60,943 nt of DNA from Magnetococcales bacterium (lineage in GTDB: Bacteria > Pseudomonadota > Magnetococcia > Magnetococcales > UBA8363), in the NCBI GenBank assembly GCA_015228815.1, contig JADGCV010000028.1:1-60943 (forward strand). Reading direction: 5' to 3'. A model generated the notes under the pieces. That model ran no database searches, was not told where the DNA came from, and saw only the letters and a list, made by a program, of their open reading frames with translations. The position numbers and the translations under genes were made by a program. This document shows, piece after piece, positions 1 to 9,401 of this stretch. The number at the start of each line of letters is the position of its first letter. Within the stretch, counting starts at the first letter, position 1.

Positions 1-31
1 TTCATTAATAATTTAGAAAAATCAATCAAAT

Positions 32-1084
32 TTAGGAACTTCCACTTTTTTTCCTAAAAAAGTGTCCGGTAGTGAAGCCGTGGTAAACACGTACATGACC
101 ATCGACATACAGATAGCCAGCTTCGTCCGGGTCTCCTTCCATCCAGGTTTTGGCAAGTTCCTTCATCCACGCTTCTGGATTGCCTGTACTGGCCATGAGG
201 CTGATCTTTTCCCTCAGGGTGCGTACTTCTGGTGCGCGGTCCAGGCCGATGACTTTGCCAAATTCACCGGGCGGAATATGGCGCAAACCTTCTGGACGAC
301 GGATACGGGCCAGAGCCATAAAGCCGAGGGTGAGCAAAATGTGCAGGCAGTTGTAGAAGCCGTTGGGCAATTTTAGGTGTTTGCCGATGCCACTCAGAAG
401 ACCGTTGGCGCATAGACTCGGCAATCCGGCCAGAAGACCGCCCATGCTCACATCGGCGCATAATTCAAAACGGCTGACGGCACTTTGAGCAAGACCAATG
501 GCGGCGAACATGCGTTCGTCGGCACGGGTGCAGGCGGTTCCGATACCATTGGCGGCCTGGGCATCTGCTTGGCTTCGCTCGGCTTTGGTACTCCCGGAGG
601 GTTCTGCTTGGTCCCTTGATGGACAATCTCCGGGAAGTATAACCCGCTTTTGCGTGATGGCCTTGCGTAGAGTGGATTCTCCGACCTTAGCACGTCGGGC
701 AACTTCGGCGGGTCTGTGCCCATCTGCCAAGAGTCTCTCGCATTCGGCGATTTTATCCTTGCTCAGAACGCGGGGCTTGTATTGGATCGAACTGGTCATG
801 AAAAAAGAACCTGGTCCTTCTTCCCGATATTGCTTCGTCCAGTTCATCAGGGTGCGGTGTGCAAGACTTAAAGGTGTTTGTTCCAACTCAAATGCGCGTA
901 CATGGCCGTTGACCATCAGGCTGGCGATTGCAAAACGCTCTCCGCCTTTGTCACCTTCGCTGTGGGAAAAGTAGTTGTCGCTGCCGATAAAATAGGTGAC
1001 GTGACCGTCTCTTCTGAGAATGCTCAGGCTTGCACCGATCTTCTCGGCACCTTCTGGGAACCCAGGTAAAAATGGCTGACGCAT
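32..1084 (-). pseudogene. 3'-truncated transposase
   Basis: This 350-residue frame resembles the front part of a DDE-type transposase. A helix-turn-helix segment lies near residues 105-145, in which RPAEVARRAKVGESTLRKAI is recognisable, and a later segment reads GYLYVDGHVRVYHG. In related proteins as I remember them, that last motif is followed by a long catalytic part. Here the frame leaves the family pattern right after it, ends FFRKKSGSS and stops, so the element looks deleted or frameshifted at its 3' side. Its 5' end faces a decapitated HD-GYP gene, which suggests the insertion broke that gene. Family assignment is from memory of the motifs and is moderately sure; that it is incomplete is more certain. 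Confidence 0.6.
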
Positions 1085-1250
1085 CTCCGCTCGCTTTCCA
1101 GGCTTGACCGTTGGTAGTCACCGCAGAGAGTTTACCACCGAAACCAGCGAATCAAAGTGCCGTCATGAATTCCGGCTAATTGGTGGAAATACCGTCCGGG
1201 ATCAGGAAGTCTGACGTTATATTCTGCGCGCCGCCCGCACCGCCCAGTCT

Positions 1251-1880
1251 TTGGCGGATCGGGAACTGGAATTGTTGCACACCCGGATGCAGATCATCAG
1301 GCGTCTGGGGCAGGCGGCGGAATATCGCGACAACGAGACTGGAATGCACATTCAGCGGATGAGCCATTATTCGGTATTGATTGGCAAGGCGCTGGGTTTG
1401 TCAGCCGGGGAACAGGAACTGCTGCTTCATGCCGCCCCTATGCATGACATTGGCAAGATTGGCATTCCGGACAGCATTCTGTTGAAACCGGGAAAACTGA
1501 CACCGGAGGAGTTTGACATCATGAAGACCCATACCCTTCTGGGTGGGCAACTTCTGGATCAGGATCCCGCTCCTTTGTTGCGGGCGGCCTGTGAGATTGC
1601 TCTGAGCCACCATGAACGCTGGGATGGCCGTGGTTATCCCAATGGTTTGGCTGGAGAGGCGATTCCCCTGATGGGGCGCATTTGCAGTTTGGCGGATGTT
1701 TTCGACGCGCTTCTTTCCAGGAGGCCGTACAAACAGCCCTGGAGTGTGGAGCAGGCGGTCGAGGAAATCGGCAGATGTTCCGGGACTGCCTTCGAGCCGG
1801 GGATCGTTGCGGTTTTCCACGACATCCTGCCGCGGATTCTCGAAGTGAAGGAAGCCTTTCCCGATCAGGGGCAGCCTTGA
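1251..1880 (+). pseudogene. 5'-truncated HD-GYP c-di-GMP phosphodiesterase
   Basis: The frame encodes a full HD-GYP output domain: MHDIGKIGIPD carries the HD pair, and HHERWDGRGYPNGL carries the HH and GYP motifs. HD-GYP domains hydrolyse cyclic di-GMP. The frame is open upstream of the TTG at 1251 back to a stop at 1212-1214, and that stretch reads like the linker that normally joins a receiver domain to HD-GYP. No receiver domain is present. Upstream lies the 5' side of the transposase remnant, so the gene was probably cut near 1215. The fragment may still be expressed from a fortuitous start but has lost its input domain. Confidence 0.75.
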
Positions 1881-2040
1881 GGGACGTTTGGTTGACAGCA
1901 TTCCCGATTGGCGTATCATTGCGTTTGACAAGGTCTTTGACCTTTGTTAAACCCGGACCGGTATTCATTGTTTTCTTCAAACCGCTTCGACGCCCTGCCG
2001 GGGCGTTGTCCATTGAGACGCAACCCTTCGGAAATCCAAC

Positions 2041-3114
2041 ATGTCCGAGAAGATCATGAAAAAACCCAGCGCCCACTACCGTGAGCAGTTGCTTGGCGGG
2101 GCCTTGACCGAGGACATCGATCAGGCCGCGACCTTGCCGTATCTGGACGGTTTGGTGGAAGCCCTGGAGCGTCCGGTGACGAGGATCGCCTACAAGGGGG
2201 TGCTGGTCTGGCGCTATGAGGATGGGGCTCCGGAACCCCGTGGACTCTACCTGCATGGGCCGGTGGGCCGTGGAAAATCGATGCTCATGCAGTCGGTATT
2301 CGATTCGGTCTCGTTTTCCGAGAAGAGACGGGTCCATTTTCATCCCTTCATGGACGAACTGCATCAGCGCCTCCACAAGGCCAAACCGGAGGTCAATGTC
2401 GATGTGATGCTTTATATCGCCAGCACCATCGCCATGGAATCAAGATTGCTTTGCTTCGACGAGTTTTTCATCGATCATATCGCCGATGGCATGCTTCTGG
2501 GCCGGTTGCTCGATGCCCTGTTCCAATGCGGGGTGACCCTGTGCGCCACTTCCAACTGGGAACCGGACAATCTGTTCAAGGGGGGATACAATCGGGCAAG
2601 TTTTCTTCCATTGCTCAACATCATCAAAAAAAACATCGAACCTCTGGATCTTTCCAGTGGCGCGGATTGGCGGCGCAAGGGGGGGGGAACCGCGAGCCTC
2701 AAGGAAGGGTCGCCCGAGGATGAGTTTACGCGCCTGGCGGGGCAACAGGCCCGTCCGGAACTGGTGACTTTGGGACGTCATGAAATCGGCGCAAGGGGGC
2801 GGCAGGGCGGGCTTTTCTGGTTTGACTTTCGTGAATTATGCATGCGTCCCCTGGGGGTTGCCGAATTCATGGACCTGTGCGGGATGGCGACGACACTTTT
2901 GATCTCCGGCATTCCCGACCTTCGGGCCAATGTGGTCGATTCCGCCTCCCGTTTTGTCATCCTGGTCGATCTTTTGTATGAATCGAGAATTCCGTTGCGT
3001 CTTTACAGTGACCTGGAGTTCGACGACCTCTGTCCCGAGGGACCGGTGGCGTTCGAGTTTCGCCGGGCGGCGTCCCGTTGCGTCGAACTGATGCGGTTCA
3101 ACGGTACCGTTTGA
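2041..3114 (+). CDS. zapE: ZapE/AFG1-like cell-division ATPase
   Basis: A 357-residue P-loop ATPase of the AFG1/ZapE family. Visible features are the Walker A GPVGRGKSML near residue 75, the Walker B LLCFDEFF near residue 140, and the family segment ATSNWEPDNLFKGG with conserved Asn and Pro. ZapE acts at the division ring and destabilises FtsZ polymers in E. coli; mitochondrial AFG1 handles respiratory-chain subunits. Length is normal for the bacterial family. The ATG at 2041 precedes the conserved HYREQL segment by about ten residues. It stands alone, with a 160-base gap after the HD-GYP remnant and a repeat-bearing gap downstream. Confidence 0.9.
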   Translation: MSEKIMKKPSAHYREQLLGGALTEDIDQAATLPYLDGLVEALERPVTRIAYKGVLVWRYEDGAPEPRGLYLHGPVGRGKSMLMQSVFDSVSFSEKRRVHFHPFMDELHQRLHKAKPEVNVDVMLYIASTIAMESRLLCFDEFFIDHIADGMLLGRLLDALFQCGVTLCATSNWEPDNLFKGGYNRASFLPLLNIIKKNIEPLDLSSGADWRRKGGGTASLKEGSPEDEFTRLAGQQARPELVTLGRHEIGARGRQGGLFWFDFRELCMRPLGVAEFMDLCGMATTLLISGIPDLRANVVDSASRFVILVDLLYESRIPLRLYSDLEFDDLCPEGPVAFEFRRAASRCVELMRFNGTV

Positions 3115-3148
3115 CCGGTGGAGCAACCGTTCATACTCCCCTTGACAG

Positions 3149-3173
3149 GATTCCCACTGAGCAGGGAATGACG
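3149..3173. repeat. dispersed palindromic repeat fragment
   Basis: The run GATTCCC followed by about seven bases and GCAGGGAATGACG matches one arm of the larger inverted repeat at 48304-48383. It can form a small hairpin between zapE and the convergent FIST-GGDEF gene. It is probably a member of an intergenic palindromic repeat family and might help end transcription from either side. Confidence 0.5.
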
Positions 3174-3205
3174 GAGTCTGAACGGTGATCCGGTGGATGA
3201 TCTAT

Positions 3206-4966
3206 TCAGACCTCACGCTCCACCCTGTTTCTCCCGCGATTCTTCGCGGAATAAAGAGCCTTGTCAGCCCGACCGACCAATACGTTGACAGTGTCATCGT
3301 CCGTGCATTGACTCACTCCAAAACTTGCTGTGACATTGCCAACATCATTGAATGGATTTTTTTCAATGATTCGGCGTATTTTTTCTGCAATTTCATAGGC
3401 CCCTTCCAGTCTTGTTTCAGAGCAGATCAACATGAATTCTTCTCCACCCCATCGCCCGAATACATCGGTATCTCGTACATGAGACCGAATCAGCTCTGCG
3501 ATTTTGCACAGCACAGCATCTCCAACATTGTGCCCGAATCGATCGTTGATGCTTTTAAATTTATCGACATCACCCAGGACGACAGAAAAAACATTTCCAT
3601 ACCTGTTGTATGATTTCATCAATTCAGACAGCGTCGCATCAAGTTTGTATCGGTTATAGACCCCAGTCAGCCTGTCGGTCATGTAGAGTCTTTCCAATTG
3701 TGAGTTCTTGACATCAAGATCTTTGGCATACTGTTCCATTTCACGATATGAGTCATCACGTTCTTTTGTAACAGTATTTGCAAAATGTGTGATTGCCTGG
3801 AAAATTTTTCTTGGTGAAACGTCAAGAAGATTTGGACCTGATGTTTCCTGATGCCTGGGAAGGATATATTGGCGAGGTACAGGATTTTCGCTGATACCGA
3901 CAAACGTCATTGTGTTGTTCAATACCTCATGATGACCTTCTTCATGGGTAAAATATTCTCCGTAGGTAAAGAATCCTGAAACTGGTGCAATTCTTGAGAC
4001 TGCCGCGATTTCCTGGTCGATACTCTTGTGCAATATTTTTTTCCGACCGCCACAACTGAACATCCAGATTGATTCGATATGGTTTTCAACTTTGCCATCA
4101 AGATAGGCATCATCGAGAAGCATGTCTACATTGGCGTAACCAAATACGACGTGCTCTCCAACATTCATTATTCCTGAGAAATGGCATGATCCTGTTGTTT
4201 CATCAATATCAAGGAGAATACGGGAAATGTACATGTTCCCTCGTTTTATCATTAGAGGAAAAACACTGCTTATTGAGATTAGATTGTCCTCGGTAACGCC
4301 GCCAAAATAATATCTATATAAATCAGTCACCTTATACCCATTGATGGTGCGCACAATATTCATATGGGAGTCTGTGATAATCATTTCACTTCCCATAGGT
4401 TCCCAATTAAATTTCATGAATTGTTTTACAAATAGTGATTCACCAGAAATAGAAACAACGACGGCTCCGTTTCCAATAATATCTTTTCCGTGGAAAATGA
4501 GACTTTCTTTCAATCGATCATTATCTCCGGCGCAGCCACCCACAACGATGGCGGATGGCGCGATGTGTCCAAGACACGTCAATAGTTCCGAAGGAATGAC
4601 ATCGATGCCAGCGCTTAGCAGAAGAAACATCTTTGTATTTTTGTTGACAATGCACCCAACATTGGATATTTCGCCATCAATCAATACGGATGCGGCAACT
4701 TGGCTTGAGTTAAACGCTGAAAATGAGATAATCACACTGTCTGACTGCGATGCGCCATCAATAATTTCTCCAGTTGTTGTTGCCCCAACAATAATGGCAT
4801 CAGGAAGATATTGATGAAGCTCTGACAAGATATTATAAATAAATCCTCTGTCAAGGACGCCGGAATATACCTGGACAAGAAGGTTTCCCAGCTTATGGAT
4901 ATCGTTTTCGAGTATAAAATTCCGAATTTTTTGTCCACCCCTATAGATGGTATTAAATACCTTCAT
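3206..4966 (-). CDS. FIST sensor domain diguanylate cyclase
   Basis: A 586-residue cytoplasmic protein with a FIST input domain (N and C halves, about residues 30-390), a short helical linker and a C-terminal GGDEF domain (about 420-580) with an intact GGEEF signature in RWGGEEFMLI. FIST domains are thought to sense small ligands, perhaps amino acids; the GGDEF domain would make cyclic di-GMP. The start at 4966 is chosen because GAGGTG lies six bases upstream; the frame is open further but without a good ribosome site. This gene is visibly AT-richer than both neighbours, with many AAT, ATA and TTT codons, which suggests separate acquisition. No inhibitory-site claim is made. Confidence 0.85.
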   Translation of the reverse strand: MKVFNTIYRGGQKIRNFILENDIHKLGNLLVQVYSGVLDRGFIYNILSELHQYLPDAIIVGATTTGEIIDGASQSDSVIISFSAFNSSQVAASVLIDGEISNVGCIVNKNTKMFLLLSAGIDVIPSELLTCLGHIAPSAIVVGGCAGDNDRLKESLIFHGKDIIGNGAVVVSISGESLFVKQFMKFNWEPMGSEMIITDSHMNIVRTINGYKVTDLYRYYFGGVTEDNLISISSVFPLMIKRGNMYISRILLDIDETTGSCHFSGIMNVGEHVVFGYANVDMLLDDAYLDGKVENHIESIWMFSCGGRKKILHKSIDQEIAAVSRIAPVSGFFTYGEYFTHEEGHHEVLNNTMTFVGISENPVPRQYILPRHQETSGPNLLDVSPRKIFQAITHFANTVTKERDDSYREMEQYAKDLDVKNSQLERLYMTDRLTGVYNRYKLDATLSELMKSYNRYGNVFSVVLGDVDKFKSINDRFGHNVGDAVLCKIAELIRSHVRDTDVFGRWGGEEFMLICSETRLEGAYEIAEKIRRIIEKNPFNDVGNVTASFGVSQCTDDDTVNVLVGRADKALYSAKNRGRNRVEREV

Positions 4967-5083
4967 GATGCACCTCACATAGAGAAATATTGAACTTTCT
5001 GTTGATGACTCTGTGACTGGTAGACATGACATCAATTGGTGGCATGATGCAGGGCGTGTCACACCAGGGTTGGTCGAATCGGG

Positions 5084-7192
5084 TCACATTTTCCACTCCC
5101 GGACCAGGACCATGAGCATCATTGCCCCCCAGCGTCGCGCCAGGGACTGGGGGTGCGCCTCCAGATGCACCACCCCCCGTTGACGCAACGGTGGCTTCAT
5201 GGACGCACCCGTTCCCTGGAGGCGGATCCGGAACAGCGCTTCCTCGGGAACCAGAAGGCCGTTTTGTTCCACCACCTTGACGGGACCGCCGAACAACGAA
5301 GCGAGCAATGGTTCGTCCATGTCGGTGATGCCCATCGTTTCGGTGGACGTGCGCTGAATGGCGATGGGGGGCATCTCCGCCACATCGGCGATGAACCATC
5401 CCTTGGCCTCGGGACCGACCCGTTTGAGAACCTCCTCGGCGAGAAAGGCATCCACCGAAAAACGTTCCCGACGTATCACCGTCGCCAGGTGTTCACCGGA
5501 GCGCAACCAGGTCCCCACGGCCAGATCGGGGGAGACATCGACCAGTGTTCCTGCAAAGGGAGCCGACAGGATCAGGCGTTCCAGGGTGGACTGAATGCCT
5601 GCCAGGGAGGCGGCGCTGCGTTCCCGTTCACCTTGGGCAACCCGCACCCGCCGTGCCCAGTCCAGATCCAATCCGCCGATGGCGCGTTCCCGTTCCGCAT
5701 GATCCAGGCGGACCTGATGCAATTTTCTTGAGTGTTCAAGTTCGGGAGCGTCAAGCACGAACAAGGCCTGCCCCTGGACCACCGTTCCGGAAGGGGGAAG
5801 ATCCATGCCTGCCAGGCGGGCGGGACGCGGGGCATAGAGGTGGACCAGCGCCTCTCCCTGAAGAAGGGCCGGGGCGGTGATGTGTCCCGACCACGGCCAC
5901 AGCGCCAGCGCCATCAGTCCGCTGACCAGCAGCGGCAGACGTAAGCGCGAGCGCGCCTGACTGAAGACCCCGGGCCATTTTTTCAGCTCTCTTCCCAGGG
6001 GCAGCAGAATGAACCAGCCGATTTCGACCGCAAACAGGGCGATTCCCACCACCTTGATGAAAAAATGATAGACCAACAAGGCAATGCCAAGAAACAGCAA
6101 CAATCGGTACATCCAGGTCGCCACGGCGAAGACGACGAGAAACCGGGTCATGACCGGTGAAATTTGTTCCGGAGGCGGGGTCATTGGGTTGAACAGGAGT
6201 TTTCGTAACCACCAGCGTCCCATATCGAAGGCGCGTTGGTGCAGATTGGCGAGGTCCAACGCATCGGACAGGACAAAGTAACCATCGAATCGCATGAATG
6301 GCGAAAGGTTGATGGCCAGGGTCGTGGCCAAAGAGGTGGTGGCGATCCAGAAGGCGATGTCCCGAGCGCTTCCCCCTGGCAACACGTTCCACGCCAGGAG
6401 GGCCAGAACGGCCAGGCCCCCTTCCGCCACGACACCGCCCGAGGCGATGGCAAGACGGCGTCGGCGATCGTCGAGTTTCCAGGCTTCGGTGGTGTCGGTA
6501 TACAGCATCGGCAGAAGTACCAGAAACGCTACCCCCATGGTCGGAACCCGGCAACCCGCCTGTTTGGCGGTGTAGGCATGTCCCAGTTCATGAATGCTTT
6601 TGACCGCCATCAGGGTCAGGCCGTAGCCGAAAAGGCTGTTCAGACCCAGATGAGCGAGAAGTGTCGCCTGGAAATGGTCCCACTGTCGCAACAGCAGAAA
6701 AACGTCGATCCCTGCCAGACCGATCATGACCCAGAGAAAAGGGAGGGAAAAAAATGGCGCCACCCAGGGCAGGGTGCGATCGAGAAATGAATCCGGTCGA
6801 ACCAGGGGAATGCGGAAAAACAGGTAATGATGCAACAACCACTGGAGCCACGGACCTTTTTCCGACGTGACCCTGTGCGCCAGTCGGCGGCTCCCGGCGG
6901 GATGGACCGATCGTGTCAGATGGTTGTCGGCGAGAAACCGGGACAACGCCGTCACATCTCTTTCTTCCAGGTCCAAAGTCGTTTCCTGGGCAATGCGTTC
7001 GAGGATTCGCGAGACATTCCCTTCGTGCCAGCGGGAAAGGATTTCGAAGGCGACCCAATCGATGCGGAAGAAATGATTCCTCCCAGGATCGGCCAGTGTC
7101 CAGGAGGGGGAACCATCGCGGGCCGGCGGGGCTGGCCTGAGGATCACCTCCTGGCGCAATTTGGGCAGGGGTCCGGAGGCCGTCGCCATCAT
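5084..7192 (-). CDS. PqqD-like / M50 peptidase / HlyD-like membrane protein
   Basis: About 702 residues. The first ~110 look like a PqqD-type winged-helix domain. Then comes a multi-pass membrane core of the site-2 protease (M50) type, with the zinc motif HELGH near residue 201 and the second family motif NLSPFMRFDGYF. The C-terminal third is periplasmic and lipoyl/HlyD-like (SGTVVQGQALFVLDAP and the repeat APFAGTLVDVSPDLAVGTW). I place the start at the ATG at 7192, which overlaps the stop of the preceding gene as ATGA. Proteins of this plan accompany HlyD/TolC export genes, but their exact job is not settled. It is the last gene of a four-gene operon. Confidence 0.8.
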   Translation of the reverse strand: MMATASGPLPKLRQEVILRPAPPARDGSPSWTLADPGRNHFFRIDWVAFEILSRWHEGNVSRILERIAQETTLDLEERDVTALSRFLADNHLTRSVHPAGSRRLAHRVTSEKGPWLQWLLHHYLFFRIPLVRPDSFLDRTLPWVAPFFSLPFLWVMIGLAGIDVFLLLRQWDHFQATLLAHLGLNSLFGYGLTLMAVKSIHELGHAYTAKQAGCRVPTMGVAFLVLLPMLYTDTTEAWKLDDRRRRLAIASGGVVAEGGLAVLALLAWNVLPGGSARDIAFWIATTSLATTLAINLSPFMRFDGYFVLSDALDLANLHQRAFDMGRWWLRKLLFNPMTPPPEQISPVMTRFLVVFAVATWMYRLLLFLGIALLVYHFFIKVVGIALFAVEIGWFILLPLGRELKKWPGVFSQARSRLRLPLLVSGLMALALWPWSGHITAPALLQGEALVHLYAPRPARLAGMDLPPSGTVVQGQALFVLDAPELEHSRKLHQVRLDHAERERAIGGLDLDWARRVRVAQGERERSAASLAGIQSTLERLILSAPFAGTLVDVSPDLAVGTWLRSGEHLATVIRRERFSVDAFLAEEVLKRVGPEAKGWFIADVAEMPPIAIQRTSTETMGITDMDEPLLASLFGGPVKVVEQNGLLVPEEALFRIRLQGTGASMKPPLRQRGVVHLEAHPQSLARRWGAMMLMVLVREWKM

Positions 7193-8556
7193 TGTCCCAA
7201 CCATTGACGGATAAGCGCGATCGGTCGCCGCATCATCCACCAACCCACCGTGACCGTCTCCCCTGCGATCCGTGCGGTCCCTTTGAGTCCCAGGCGGGGT
7301 GGCGGGAGCGCATCGATGAAACGGGCGCGCATTCGGTAACTCACGAGGTCACCCGGTCGAACCTCCGCCTCGTAGGCGAGCATGCGCATGCGCGCTGTCC
7401 GTGGATGCAGGGGATCGATGTTGAGGAACAACGTGACGGCAACTTCTTCGGGCAGTGGAATCAGGTCTCCAGGGGCAATCCAGGCTTCGATTTCCACATC
7501 CTGTTCCGAGGCGATGGTCAGGATTTTCTCTCCTGTGACCACGGGACGGCCAATCCAACTCTGGGTATCGCCGAAGAGGGCGAGACCCGCCCGAGTCGCT
7601 TTGACCCGGCAGCGTCCGAGCAATTCCCTCAATCCTTCCGCCTCCAGTTTTTTTTCTTCCACCCGGCCCGACAGAATGGCCAGTTGTCCCTTGGAGCGCG
7701 GATCCTGCAATGCCGATTGCGTTGTGATGTGGTATTCCGATTCGGCGATGGCCAGGCTTTTCTCGGCGATTTCCAATCGGCTGCTCAATGTGGTGTCATC
7801 AAGATCGAAAAGTGGTTGTCCGGGAACGACCAGGGTATTGGGTGCGACATGAAAATGTTCTACCACCCCATCCATGGGGGAACGCACCACCTCCGGATGA
7901 CTGGGGACGACTTCGGCGGGGGCCAGTGCCGTCAGCGGAATCCGGAAGGCGAGGAGAATCCCCAGGGAGAGGACCGTCAGGAGACGCCATTTCCACGACC
8001 GTTGCCACCGCCACCAGGAAAATTTTTGTCGGAGCCGCTCCCGACAATGCCACGCATGGCCGTAAATGCCTGCCAGATGGTCAAGGATTTCCCCTTCGGC
8101 TTCGACAAACGGGGTCTCGCGCGCCAGAAGCAACCATCCTTTTCGCACCGCTGCCGATTTCAAGGGAAGGGCGATGGCATGGGGCGGCAACCATTCGCGC
8201 CATCCTTCGGCAATGGCTTCGGGGGCCTCGTCCAACGACATCGGAATCGGGGTCGTGGCGGATGCCTTGTCCAGCGGTACAAACAGCTGCCGCAACCACA
8301 GGACAAAGGGGGCCCCTGGTTCGGCCCTGGGAATGCCCGACAACGCAACCACCTTTCGTTCGGTACCGCACCACAACACCCCTTGCCGATAGGGTGCCAA
8401 TGAATAAGTTTCATTGACCATCACAAAAAACAATTCCGCAAGCGATCCTGCTTCCCGCGTCCGCTCGGCCAATCGCAGGAGAACGACCAGGGGTGGGGGC
8501 GAGGAGCGGGTGTTTCCGGTCGGTTCAACGTCGATGGGTTGAACCGGACCGGTCAT
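7189..8556 (-). CDS. HlyD-family adaptor with cytoplasmic N-terminal domain
   Basis: 455 residues. An N-terminal cytoplasmic domain of about 180 residues resembles a GAF fold weakly. One membrane segment follows near residues 193-212, then a periplasmic adaptor with the biotinyl-lipoyl pattern VRSPMDGVVEHFHVAPNTLV and a barrel domain. HlyD-type proteins link an inner-membrane exporter to a TolC channel. The start overlaps the stop of the upstream adaptor by four bases, so translation is coupled. A cytoplasmic sensory-type domain fused to an adaptor is unusual and might read a cytoplasmic signal or dock a partner. Confidence 0.8.
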   Translation of the reverse strand: MTGPVQPIDVEPTGNTRSSPPPLVVLLRLAERTREAGSLAELFFVMVNETYSLAPYRQGVLWCGTERKVVALSGIPRAEPGAPFVLWLRQLFVPLDKASATTPIPMSLDEAPEAIAEGWREWLPPHAIALPLKSAAVRKGWLLLARETPFVEAEGEILDHLAGIYGHAWHCRERLRQKFSWWRWQRSWKWRLLTVLSLGILLAFRIPLTALAPAEVVPSHPEVVRSPMDGVVEHFHVAPNTLVVPGQPLFDLDDTTLSSRLEIAEKSLAIAESEYHITTQSALQDPRSKGQLAILSGRVEEKKLEAEGLRELLGRCRVKATRAGLALFGDTQSWIGRPVVTGEKILTIASEQDVEIEAWIAPGDLIPLPEEVAVTLFLNIDPLHPRTARMRMLAYEAEVRPGDLVSYRMRARFIDALPPPRLGLKGTARIAGETVTVGWWMMRRPIALIRQWLGQ

Positions 8557-9401
8557 GGCGGGACCGTGGGCGGGGGATTCAGCATGACGCGACCGCTCAT
8601 TCCGGGGAGAAGGTCGGTAGGCTTTTCCTGAAACCGACCGGTGACCTTGATCGATTGGCTGACCGCATCGACCCGTGCGCCGATGCGCAGCACCTGGGCG
8701 GGATAGTCACGTCCGGTTTCATCGACCTGCAGGACGAAGGGAAGATGGGGTGACATCCAGCGCAACCATCGGGAAGGGACGATGAACTCGATTTCCATGG
8801 CGCTGTCGTCGATGAGGTCCAGGATGGCCTGACCGGCCTGGACGTACTGGTGCTGCCGTCCTTTTTGTTCGGCAACCCGTCCTGAAAAAGGGGCCAGAAG
8901 AATACACTTGGCAACGGTTGCCGTCATCAGGGCGACTTCGGCACGGGCCTTTGCCGCCTCGGCGGCGCTCGTGACCTCTTCCATGCGGCCTGCCGATTTC
9001 ATCTCCACCAGTCGTGCGTTGACCGCGGATACTTTTTCTGCCGCCGCGAGGACCACCCTGGCTTTTTGCAGTTGTGCCTGCTGAATGGCACAATCGAGGG
9101 TGACCAAGGGCTCCCCCGCTTTGAATCGCCCCCCTTCCGCGACATGAATGCGTACCAGCCGCGCCGGCAATTCGCTGGAGAGGGTCGTATAATCCCTGGG
9201 AAGAATCTGGGCCCGCAGGCTGTCGGCATGCAGCGCATCCGGCAAGGCGGATGGAGCGGGTCGATCCGCAGCGACCGGAATGGTTACCGATTCCGTCGGC
9301 GGCTGCGATGGCGCAGAGAAGGTTGCCGCCACTGCCTCCTGGAAAAACCCGGAGAGGAGCGGGAACAGGATCGAGATGACCTTGATCGTCCCTGGCTTCA
9401 T
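8553..9401 (-). CDS. periplasmic adaptor subunit (RND/HlyD type)
   Basis: 282 residues starting at the ATG at 9401, which begins a signal-like segment (ISILFPLLSGFFQEAVAA) and overlaps the TolC-like gene stop as ATGA. The longer open frame upstream lacks a signal. A lipoyl half-motif (RIHVAEGGRFKAGEPLVTLD), a helical hairpin and the second half-motif LLAPFSGRVAEQKGRQHQYV are clear, followed by a beta-barrel domain. It is a membrane-fusion protein, probably released to or anchored in the periplasm, and it should bridge the M50/HlyD inner-membrane components to the TolC-like channel. Confidence 0.83.
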   Translation of the reverse strand: MKPGTIKVISILFPLLSGFFQEAVAATFSAPSQPPTESVTIPVAADRPAPSALPDALHADSLRAQILPRDYTTLSSELPARLVRIHVAEGGRFKAGEPLVTLDCAIQQAQLQKARVVLAAAEKVSAVNARLVEMKSAGRMEEVTSAAEAAKARAEVALMTATVAKCILLAPFSGRVAEQKGRQHQYVQAGQAILDLIDDSAMEIEFIVPSRWLRWMSPHLPFVLQVDETGRDYPAQVLRIGARVDAVSQSIKVTGRFQEKPTDLLPGMSGRVMLNPPPTVPP

